DNA of 64,000 nucleotides from Collinsella sp. An2. Its GTDB lineage: Bacteria > Actinomycetota > Coriobacteriia > Coriobacteriales > Coriobacteriaceae. Where the stretch lies: contig NZ_NFJW01000003.1 in assembly GCF_002160065.1 (NCBI RefSeq), positions 1-64,000 on the forward strand. Direction: 5' to 3'. Positions within the stretch are counted from its first letter, which is position 1. Each line of letters begins with the position of its first letter. The notes below the pieces were generated by a model. The model was not told the origin of the DNA. It saw nothing but the letters and a program-made list of their open reading frames with translations, and ran no database searches. Made by a program: the position numbers and the translations under genes. Of the stretch, positions 27,613-35,305 are shown piece by piece.

Positions 27613-28601
27613 CCTTCCGTTCCTCCAGGTTGTTTGTCGGATGGGTTCTTTTGAACCGGGGCAGCATTCTCCGCAGCGTTGATGCCGGCGATAATGCTTG
27701 CTACGGTATTTTGTAGGGCATTTTGATTGATGAACGAGGAGACTGTATTCATCAGCTCGGAGAGGGCATTCACTGAAGAGAGTACATCAGGGTGAACGCC
27801 GCTACTCTTAACAGCCTTTGCAGCGCTAGCAACAGCCTTTTCATAGCCTGCGGGCACGGATTTGTTCACCATATGAGACAGTCTCACGGCATCCTGCAGC
27901 ACAGATGAAGACTCAAGTACTCTAACGAACTGGTCGATGGATGAGTTGAGTGCCGCCGGAATGGCGCTTTTGCCGAGCAGGTTTTCGGCAAAAGCGGTGC
28001 CGTTCTCGTACCCATACGAGCGGCAAAGCGGGCCAAGTAGAACCGCAAGGCGCTTCTCATCGAATATATGGCCGGACGAAGCCGCCTGCTCGAGATAATC
28101 ATCGATGAGGCTGGGCTCTTCCTCGAGACGCAGCAGGTCGGCTAGTGTTCGTTCTGGGGTTGTGGAGGGGATGCCGTATGTAAGGTCGATGTCCTGCTCG
28201 TCAACCGGTTCATGAAGCAGTTCGAGTTCTTTTCGAGTGCTTCGTTTACCTTCCGCTACGACGAAGCAATAGGGTGACTCGTAAAAATCTCCAAAGCCCT
28301 GGAGGCATGAGGCCGTTCGTCCGCTTGCTATAGCGTCGTACGGTTGAGAGGACAGCCGTTCGAATGCGGTTTTCTTTGGATAGAGGGAGAGCCACGCCGC
28401 CTTCGTGGCCGCATGAGCAGTTTCCACGCCTGTGGTTACACGATATGTTCCATATGCGACGGGTTCGATTCTGCCGTCATTTGCCATGCGAGCAAGTTGG
28501 TTCCTGCTGACCCCAATGTTCACGGCTTGAGCCGAAGTGAACAGCCCCCATTGCCCCGAGGCCAGTTCGTACAGCTTGTCTATGTTTCCTCGTCTGCTCA
28601 T
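27609..28601 (-). CDS. abiEi: AbiEi-type antitoxin/transcriptional regulator
   Basis: A 330-aa AbiEi family protein. The N-terminal winged-helix domain (about 1-90, with SAQAVNIGVSRNQLARMANDG) binds DNA and autorepresses the operon. The C-terminal part is the antitoxin domain plus an Ala/Ser-rich tail unlike classical members. A perfect TATAAT (28612-28607) ends 5 nt before ATG 28601 and no ribosome site precedes it, so the message may be leaderless. AT-rich inverted sequence around the -10 fits autoregulation. Confidence 0.85.
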   Translation of the reverse strand: MSRRGNIDKLYELASGQWGLFTSAQAVNIGVSRNQLARMANDGRIEPVAYGTYRVTTGVETAHAATKAAWLSLYPKKTAFERLSSQPYDAIASGRTASCLQGFGDFYESPYCFVVAEGKRSTRKELELLHEPVDEQDIDLTYGIPSTTPERTLADLLRLEEEPSLIDDYLEQAASSGHIFDEKRLAVLLGPLCRSYGYENGTAFAENLLGKSAIPAALNSSIDQFVRVLESSSVLQDAVRLSHMVNKSVPAGYEKAVASAAKAVKSSGVHPDVLSSVNALSELMNTVSSFINQNALQNTVASIIAGINAAENAAPVQKNPSDKQPGGTEG

Positions 28602-28640
28602 AGCAAGATTATACACTTATAAATATATAAACCTGCAATA
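28602..28640 (-). promoter_or_regulatory. Promoter/operator of the AbiE operon
   Basis: On the minus strand TTGCAG and TATAAT are separated by 19 bp. Between them is a palindromic AT tract (TTATA...TATAA type) that is a likely AbiEi site. The -10 lies so close to the ATG that transcription should begin at or next to the start codon. Confidence 0.5.
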
Positions 28641-28697
28641 ACGAGAGTGAAACGCGTCGATTTTCCTGGAGATCAACCAAGCGCAATTGAGGCGGCG

Positions 28698-28948
28698 TCG
28701 AGCATACCCTGCGGCGAACGGGGCGCTGTAGGGCATGCTCGTAGCGCGCAGAAGGTTTTAGCCCTCCTGTTTGAGGTTTTCATTGTGGGTGAGCCCACGC
28801 CGAACGGCCGTCTTTGCAGAGGTGGCTGTTCCCTTGTCGCGCGACCCCACACGGTCCGATCGCCTCCTCCTCGGAAGCAGAATCAGGATGATCGTCATGG
28901 CAGCGAGGGCAGCGAGCACCTTCGACAGCTCGGTGGCTCTACGATCAC
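28698..28948 (-). pseudogene. Second, decayed copy of the toxin-antitoxin-like element
   Basis: Positions 28698-28840 repeat 26266-26416. The coding part follows at 28841-28948. The position matching the toxin ATG is GTG (28948), but its frame stops after 17 codons. The hydrophobic core (LAALAAMTIILILLP followed by four Arg) is in another frame, reachable only from an internal GTG at 28919 and running to 28758. The ribosome site (AGGG) and the plus-strand -10 (CATGCT instead of TATACT) are also weaker. It is probably inactivated. Confidence 0.45.
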
Positions 28949-28985
28949 GGGATCCCTAATTTTGGTTGGGACGCGGCCTGTGCCC

Positions 28986-29200
28986 GAGCTGCGCGTCCTG
29001 TGGCCGAGTTGCGTACGCCCTGTCCGAGTTGCATGCGCTACGTTCAAGTTGCGTGCTGCATTTCAAAGTTGCGCGCGCTCCCAAAGTTGATAGAGGGTTT
29101 CGGGCACTTTCACCTTTAAAACGGGATGGGAGTGGCCCAATCGGGCTCGCAACTTTCGCCAGTCGCACGTAATTTGAAAACAGGGTACGCAACTCGAGAA
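28986..29200. repeat. 20-bp-period repeat array with inverted half
   Basis: Direct units beginning (G/A)AGTTGC start at 28986, 29006, 29026, 29046, 29066 and 29084, that is 20 bp apart except the last (18). After a ~60-nt centre, reverse-oriented units CGCAACTTT, CGTAATTTG and CGCAACTCG start at 29148, 29168 and 29188, again 20 bp apart. The pairs CAAAGTTGCG/CGCAACTTTCG and CTCCCA/TGGGAG make the array an overall palindrome. The units vary too much for CRISPR. Role unknown; iteron-like binding sites or structured RNA are options. Confidence 0.75.
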
Positions 29201-29677
29201 CGGGATATGTAGCCCGCGCGGAAGGAGGGGTGTGGGCGGGGCGGCCGGAGCCCTCCACGGCGCCATGAGGCATGGAGTTGGAAAGCGGTGAAGTTTGATC
29301 AAGGCGAATGACCGGGATGCGTCTGGTCTCCCGTAGATGGGCACAGTATGAAGGGGTTTGGTCTGGCGGCGCTCCTAGTAGCTCCCCGTCTAACGCCGAG
29401 TTCAGATAGCAGGGCGAAATGTCTGACTGATGCGGGAAGAATATATGAGCACTAGAAAGGATCCCGGCGTCCCTCGCGGCGCCGGGATCCTTTCGTTATT
29501 GCTGCCCTCTTCGCATGCACGGTCGAGACGCACATAGATAACGCTCCCGGAATTGATACAAGTCCGCCTTGGCGGTCATGCTATAACGCGTGTAGAGACA
29601 AGCTTCTTGCCGGCGCTGAATATGCAATGCCGAGGGGGAGTTGACGTGGTTAGATCGTCAAAGGGAAAGAGAGGGGG
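29201..29677. other. Gap without a supportable gene, containing an orphan terminator
   Basis: No reading frame here looks like a protein. The only clear structure is the bidirectional terminator at 29456-29493. The stretch before it (29330-29455) could be a small RNA or the tail of a deleted gene. Confidence 0.5.
29456..29493. terminator. Orphan bidirectional terminator
   Basis: A perfect 14-bp stem AAAGGATCCCGGCG/CGCCGGGATCCTTT (29456-29469/29480-29493) is flanked by an A-run and T-run. There is no recognised gene directly upstream in either direction. Confidence 0.75.
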
Positions 29678-30133
29678 TTGCTTACCCATGCCGCTTGCCG
29701 GGCATGTGCCGCCGGTATGGCCGCGGCGCTTGTTTGTTCGTTTTGTCCAGCGCAGGCATCGGCCGATGAGATGACGAGCATCTCGGACGGTGCTCCTGGG
29801 CTGGGAGTGGCCGAGGTACAGCCTAACGTGCCTCTGCGTTTCTGCTGTCCGATGCCGCAGCATATTGCTCCGGTGAAGCGTCGGACAGCGTCTCGCATAA
29901 GCGGGTGGGTCCTGGTGAGTTCATGGGCGCGGGAGTCCATGGCGTGGGCGGTCAACGAAGGCGTCCTTGGCGGCGTATCGACGAACCAAGGTCCGCGGCC
30001 GCAACCTCAAGGCATTGTGGGTCGTCCGCAGGTGGAGAACATGGCTGTGCGCCTGCACCGTAATGTTTTTGCCGTTAGGTTTGAGGTTTTCTTAGAGTTG
30101 ACGTTGTGGTTCGGATATTCGTCGAGGAGTTGA
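29678..30133 (+). pseudogene. Remnant of an SLH-domain exported protein
   Basis: A 151-codon frame. Its start resembles a signal peptide (hydrophobic stretch ending AQASAD). Its middle is one SLH-like module: WARESMAWAVNEGVLGG, then a Pro/Gln-rich PQGIVGRPQVENMAVRLHRNVF. This matches the last SLH unit of the 21701 protein (WAQAAMGWAVDKKIITG...ARLYRDVL). The usual stop after the SLH unit is lost, and no good start codon or ribosome site exists (TTG 29678 or ATG 29717). It looks like an internally deleted, decaying gene. It ends 5 nt before the next start. Confidence 0.45.
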
Positions 30134-30138
30134 TCCTA

Positions 30139-32805
30139 TTGAAACGAATGCTTGGCATAGCCTGTGCGGGCGTCATCATGGCTCTCATGGCTGCGTTCGC
30201 GACGCCTGTATTCGCGCTGGAGGAATCCGCGGATGTTCCCGATGATGTGAGTGCCCAGATTCTGGACGCACAGCCCACCGCTGCGAATCCTGAAATCGTG
30301 GTTCGACCTCATGTAGCGAATCTTGGCTGGTTGGATTCCGTCGCTTCGGGTGAGGTGGCAGGGACCACAGGACGAGGCCTTGCCCTTGAGGCGGTGCAGA
30401 TCGATGTGGGCGGGCTGAGCGAGGGCTCTTCGCTTGAGCTCTCAGGCCATGTTTCGCAAATAGGATGGCAGGATTGGCAGACGGGTTTTGCAGGTTCAAC
30501 GGGAAGGGCGCTTGCTCTGGAGGCGCTGCGAGTCCGTTTGACCGGTCCCGATGCCGATTCCTACGACGTGTGGTATCGGGTTCACGCGAGCAATCTCGGT
30601 TGGCTTGGATGGGCATGTAACGGTGCCCCAGCTGGTTCTACGGGACTTGCCTGTCAGCTCGAGGCGGTTGAGGTCATCGTTGCCCCCAAGGGTGCGGCGG
30701 CTCCCGGCGACAGTGCGCGCCCCTTTGTCGAGGCGCTTTCATCGGATGCTGTTGCGACATCGTACTCGCAGGTCGATGAAAGCACGTCCGTATTGGTGGT
30801 GCCAGATTTCATCGAGCAGCTTGCGGCGTCAGGGGTCACCGACATTTCTGTGGTGGCGACGATGTCCTACAAGGGAGTCGAGACGCGCCGCGTCGAATCC
30901 ACATGCTCTCTTGCAGAATGTGCATCGCATGGCATGACGGTGGATATGGGCACGTACGGACCGTTCATGGTGACTGTTACCTATCGTTCGAATGGCTTGG
31001 CGCTTGGAGCGTACCAGAGCGAGGTAGGGGTGACCGCCTCGACATATAACCTTGCACCGCTTTCTGCGACCTTCCCAGTGGTGCTCTATTCGTTGTCGTA
31101 TTGGGACATTTCGAATGCGGCGGACGGAAGCACTATTCCATCCATTATCATGCTCGATCGTCCGTCTGCCTACGATTGGGACGCTCTGCCCTCCGGTATG
31201 TATGGCATGCCCTATCTTACCGATGAGGCCATTCGTACAAGTTCCAATTACGACGCCTTTGCCGACTACATCGGTGACCTGTACCGCTTGGACCCCTCGT
31301 CTCATTTCAATTTGTATCTAAACGATATTACCTGCTCATGCATACATCCGATGATCTATGCCAACGGTATCCCACAGGGCTCCTATTCCATCAGGCTGCT
31401 CTCCGATGGCTCGGCCACCTATTTGTTTACCAATGAGGCGTTTGCGTGTGCCGATCCCGAGGCGAAGCAGAATGAGCTCGTACAGAGCTGGGAGCGGGCC
31501 CGCGACGAAGCGTATGCGAGCGGTCGGGCGTCTTCGGATTACGGTTTCCATGATCATTGGGATTCTATGTATGCAGTGCTTGCGGTAGAGCCGGGATCCG
31601 AGTGGTGGATGACGCGCACCAATCTGTTTACCAGCGGTGATGACAATGCATTTGCTTCTCAGATCGCATCCAACCCAGGTGTGATCCAAAAGAACATCGC
31701 TTCGATGCTTACCGCGCTCGAGGAGCGCGGGCCCGATACGGTCGATGCGTTCGTGTCGCTCTACGACTTCAACGACGGCTATTTCGACGATGCCGCCTCA
31801 GCGGGCAAACAGGTCATGCTGCTTCTGGGAACATATGTGCAGAACGAGACCGATTTTGAAGCATATGCCGACATAACCAAGCTGTATTATGGTGATGCTT
31901 ACGAGTATTACTATAAGGGGCATCCCAATACGCCCACGGGCCTTCATCCAGAAAAGCAGCAACAGCTCGACTCTATGGGCATCACCGACGTTGACTCTTC
32001 GATTGCCGCTGAGCTTATCCTGTTCTTCAATCCAGATGTTGTACTTTCTGGATATGGGTCGAGCACGTTTAATTCGGCGACCCCTGCTATGGCGGGAGGT
32101 TTGTTCGCCATTGATAAGGCAACGGCGCTGTCGTCAGAGAGCGGCGTGGACTACTCCGGCATAGATTGGTTCGCGTCCCCGATCACCGAAGACACCGACC
32201 CCGACATCTTGGCACTTTGTCCGGAAGGTGCTACCTGCCACCTGATGGAGTTCTCGGACGAGGTCCTTGCAGGCTCCGACTTCGATATCGCGATTTTCAA
32301 CGATGGTGCTCGCTCACTTACTTATTACGCTCTGACAGACGATGGATACGTTCCGGTTCGAACGGTTGAGGATGCGAACATTGCCGTTTCCGGCTCTGCA
32401 CACGTGTCGGATATAGGTTGGCTCAAGGAATCGGATGCGTCCGTGCTGGTGGGAACAACCGGTCAAGCTCGGCAGCTCGAGGCGTTCACGCTCAATGCCC
32501 CCCAACTTGCAGGTCCTCTTACCTACGAGGCTCACGTCGAAGATATTGGATGGCAAGGACGTCGAGCTTCTGGAGAGATCGCTGGCACAACCGGGGAGGG
32601 GCGTGCCGTCGAGGCGGTATGCATTGAGCTATCCGACGAGGACGCTCGCTCTTATGACGTGTGGTATCGCGCGCACGTTTCAAACGTCGGATGGCAGCAA
32701 TGGGTATGTAACGGCCAGGTTGCGGGAACTACCGGTCAATCGCTACCCATGGAAGCGTTCCAGGTGCTGGTGCTCCCGAAGGGTTCTTCGGCGCCAGATG
32801 CCTAG
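30139..32805 (+). CDS. Secreted ChW-repeat protein with GT80 sialyltransferase-like domain
   Basis: An 888-aa exported protein: signal peptide (1-25), three ChW repeats (about 50-185), a ~500-residue central domain, and three more ChW repeats (about 755-888). The central domain aligns by motif order with GT80 bacterial sialyltransferases. FNLYLNDITCSCIHPMIYA is like the acceptor-side helix; the catalytic YDDGS is SDGS (D423); the CMP-binding KGHP is kept (H595), as is the GSS pair (S641-S642). The family normally uses CMP-sialic acid inside the cell, so export is odd. TTG 30139 follows GAGGAG by 9 nt; the frame also extends upstream. Confidence 0.7.
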   Translation: MKRMLGIACAGVIMALMAAFATPVFALEESADVPDDVSAQILDAQPTAANPEIVVRPHVANLGWLDSVASGEVAGTTGRGLALEAVQIDVGGLSEGSSLELSGHVSQIGWQDWQTGFAGSTGRALALEALRVRLTGPDADSYDVWYRVHASNLGWLGWACNGAPAGSTGLACQLEAVEVIVAPKGAAAPGDSARPFVEALSSDAVATSYSQVDESTSVLVVPDFIEQLAASGVTDISVVATMSYKGVETRRVESTCSLAECASHGMTVDMGTYGPFMVTVTYRSNGLALGAYQSEVGVTASTYNLAPLSATFPVVLYSLSYWDISNAADGSTIPSIIMLDRPSAYDWDALPSGMYGMPYLTDEAIRTSSNYDAFADYIGDLYRLDPSSHFNLYLNDITCSCIHPMIYANGIPQGSYSIRLLSDGSATYLFTNEAFACADPEAKQNELVQSWERARDEAYASGRASSDYGFHDHWDSMYAVLAVEPGSEWWMTRTNLFTSGDDNAFASQIASNPGVIQKNIASMLTALEERGPDTVDAFVSLYDFNDGYFDDAASAGKQVMLLLGTYVQNETDFEAYADITKLYYGDAYEYYYKGHPNTPTGLHPEKQQQLDSMGITDVDSSIAAELILFFNPDVVLSGYGSSTFNSATPAMAGGLFAIDKATALSSESGVDYSGIDWFASPITEDTDPDILALCPEGATCHLMEFSDEVLAGSDFDIAIFNDGARSLTYYALTDDGYVPVRTVEDANIAVSGSAHVSDIGWLKESDASVLVGTTGQARQLEAFTLNAPQLAGPLTYEAHVEDIGWQGRRASGEIAGTTGEGRAVEAVCIELSDEDARSYDVWYRAHVSNVGWQQWVCNGQVAGTTGQSLPMEAFQVLVLPKGSSAPDA

Positions 32806-33022
32806 CGCCTTGCGCGGGATGGCGTCGATGCGTCTGTCGTGATGCGTGCGTAACCGAGTGGATACGTTCGTGTGCTATAACGGCATCATCGAGAGCACGG
32901 GTCTGTTCGACAGTGATGACGTTGCTGCACAGGAGAACACTGGTTTTCCTTTATTGCGTCGGACGTTTTGCAGAGGAGAGGATTTTCACGAAGTAGCTTC
33001 ATCGGAATGTGAGGGGGATGGT

Positions 33023-35278
33023 ATGAGAAATCGAAGATGGCGAATCGTTGGGGTTCTTGCTGCCGGGTTGCTGCTGGCCGGTATGCCAACAATGGTTATG
33101 GCCGAGAGCAATCAGGGGTCTACTGTCACCGTTGATCATGACGCCTACGTCGATACGCCTCAAACTGATGAGGGAGATTCGCTCTCGGATACGTTACCCA
33201 GTGAGCTGGCCGAGACGCCTGCGGACTCCATTTCATCCGATCAAGGTGCTGTGCTAGGACCTGATGACACCCAGGCTGATGCGGATGGGCTTGAGAGCTC
33301 CCAACAGCCCGCTTCCGATTCCGGGACAGCGTCGGAGGATATCGACCTTTTGGAAACCTCGTTGCCTGCGCCGAAGCTGGCAGTTGAGGCCCATGTTTCG
33401 GAATTGGGGTGGCAGCAGGCGGTAGGCAGCGGAGATGTTGCTGGAACGACGGGGAAGGGCTTGGGTCTCGAAGCTCTCAAGGTGTCGTTCGCGAATGCTC
33501 TGCCAGATGGATTCGAGGACTCACATATCGAACTCCGTGGCCTGGTTCGCAGCGTTGGTTGGCAGGACTGGCAGGAGGGAACAGCAGGAACAACGGGCCA
33601 GTCGCACGCGTTGGAGGCGTTGCAGGTAAGGCTCTCGGGTCCCATCGCCGAGTCATTTGATATTTGGTATCGAGTCCATAGCGCCGAGTTGGGCTGGTTG
33701 GGCTGGACGTCCAATGGAGAGATGGCAGGGACTTCGGGATACAATCTCGATGTGCAGGCTGTTCAGATTCAGATATTGCCCGCAGGAAGTGCCGCGCCGG
33801 GCAGCATCGATCGGCCGTTTGTCGCGCCCGCCGTGTCCTTTAGCTCTCATATCGCTGACGTAGGATGGGTGAATGGCGTCTCGGATGATCAAGGAGCCTC
33901 TATTCTTATCGGCTCTACCGGTCAATCTCATCATCTAGAGGCCTTTACCCTTGCTCTTCCGGAATTGACGCTTGCCGGAAACGGCTCTGTTACCTATGCC
34001 GCACATGTCTCCAATATCGGTTGGCAGTCGGCAGTGGCAGACGGGGCTATCGCCGGCACAACGGGGCGCGGGCTACCCGTTGAGGCGGCAAACTTCAAGC
34101 TTACGGGCGAGCTATCAAATCGATATGATATTTGGTACCGTGCGCACCTTTCCAACATCGGGTGGCTTGGCTGGGCTTGCAACGGCCAAAATGTCGGTTC
34201 TGTAGGACTCTCGATTCCGGTCGAAGCTCTTGAGATTCGTATCGTTTCGAAAGGTTCTGCTGCGCCGGGAACGACGACAACCCCTCTTCTTGAAGTGCCT
34301 ACGCTGTCCTACGCTGGTTACTCTCAGGGTGCTTGGCAGTCTCCCGTCACTAATATGGGGGTTGCAGGAACAACGGGCGTCGGGGCGCCTCTTGAAGGTC
34401 TCACGATTGCGTACGAAGGCGTTGTGCCGGGCACCGTTTCGTATCGCGCGCACGTAAGCGATGTCGGCTGGATGAACGAGGTGAGCAACGGGGCTTCCAC
34501 CGGCGTTCCTGGCCAAGGACATCAGATCGAGGCGGTTGCCATCTCGCTAGGTGGAGAGGCTCAGAAATACTTCGACGTCTGGTATCGCGTCCATGTGGAG
34601 GGCTATGGCTGGCTTGGGTGGACCTGCAACGGCCAATATGCGGGCACCTCAAAGATCGGCTTCCAAGTCGAAGCTATTCAGATCAAGGTAACGGGTAAGG
34701 GGGCACCCGCTCCCGGTGATACCAGCTGGTCCTATTTTGAATACCTACGGTATATCGGTTGGCAAAACCCACCACAGTATCCGCAGGTCAGCAATCAGAC
34801 CGTGGTGCTTCCCAGCTACTGCACCGGAGCGTTTACCTACGTTTCGCCGTCTCAGATTCCCTATAACGCCACACGCGAAGACTGCGTCAACGCGTTCATC
34901 AGCCGTGCGTATGACTATTTAGGAACGCAGTACATCGAGCCGTGGTCTACCGCTCCGGGCGGAGCTGTCGATTGTTCTGGATTGGTGTTGCAGTGCCTGT
35001 ATGCCACGGGTATGGATATGGGCTGGTACAACCCCTACAACCATCGCTGGCTGCCGTCCCAAACCTACAACTCTATGAACTGGTATAGGAACAACACGTT
35101 CATGCCGGTCAGCGTTTCCAATATCAAGCGCGGCGACGTCGTCTATTACTCGGGCCACATCGCCATCTATCTTGGTGGAGGGCTCATTATCGACTCCTGG
35201 CCGCGCCAGGGCGTGACCATTCAGTCAATTAATAGCCGAGGCCGGGTGATTGGTGCCGCGCGTCCCTATGTCGATTAG
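33023..35278 (+). CDS. Secreted ChW-repeat protein with NlpC/P60 peptidase
   Basis: A 751-aa exported protein. After a signal peptide (1-27) and an acidic Ser/Asp/Gln-rich spacer (to about 110), nine ChW repeats occur as three triplets (GWQ... / GWQ... / YRVH...GWLGW). An NlpC/P60 domain (about 620-751) follows, with catalytic C651 in DCSGLV and H712 in GHIAIYLG. NlpC/P60 enzymes cleave peptidoglycan stem peptides. ATG 33023 is chosen from GAGGGGG 6 nt upstream and the signal peptide. It is the second of three tandem paralogues. Confidence 0.88.
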   Translation: MRNRRWRIVGVLAAGLLLAGMPTMVMAESNQGSTVTVDHDAYVDTPQTDEGDSLSDTLPSELAETPADSISSDQGAVLGPDDTQADADGLESSQQPASDSGTASEDIDLLETSLPAPKLAVEAHVSELGWQQAVGSGDVAGTTGKGLGLEALKVSFANALPDGFEDSHIELRGLVRSVGWQDWQEGTAGTTGQSHALEALQVRLSGPIAESFDIWYRVHSAELGWLGWTSNGEMAGTSGYNLDVQAVQIQILPAGSAAPGSIDRPFVAPAVSFSSHIADVGWVNGVSDDQGASILIGSTGQSHHLEAFTLALPELTLAGNGSVTYAAHVSNIGWQSAVADGAIAGTTGRGLPVEAANFKLTGELSNRYDIWYRAHLSNIGWLGWACNGQNVGSVGLSIPVEALEIRIVSKGSAAPGTTTTPLLEVPTLSYAGYSQGAWQSPVTNMGVAGTTGVGAPLEGLTIAYEGVVPGTVSYRAHVSDVGWMNEVSNGASTGVPGQGHQIEAVAISLGGEAQKYFDVWYRVHVEGYGWLGWTCNGQYAGTSKIGFQVEAIQIKVTGKGAPAPGDTSWSYFEYLRYIGWQNPPQYPQVSNQTVVLPSYCTGAFTYVSPSQIPYNATREDCVNAFISRAYDYLGTQYIEPWSTAPGGAVDCSGLVLQCLYATGMDMGWYNPYNHRWLPSQTYNSMNWYRNNTFMPVSVSNIKRGDVVYYSGHIAIYLGGGLIIDSWPRQGVTIQSINSRGRVIGAARPYVD

Positions 35279-35305
35279 GCACGAAATTTGAGGTCGTGAG
35301 AAGTA

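Noticed and set aside
28647-29090. 147-codon plus-strand frame across the second toxin-like copy and repeat array
   Set aside because: It crosses unrelated repeat structures, has no ribosome site and no domain.
28986-29200. Possible CRISPR array
   Set aside because: The period is only 20 bp, no constant repeat with variable spacer can be defined, half the units are inverted, and no cas gene is near.
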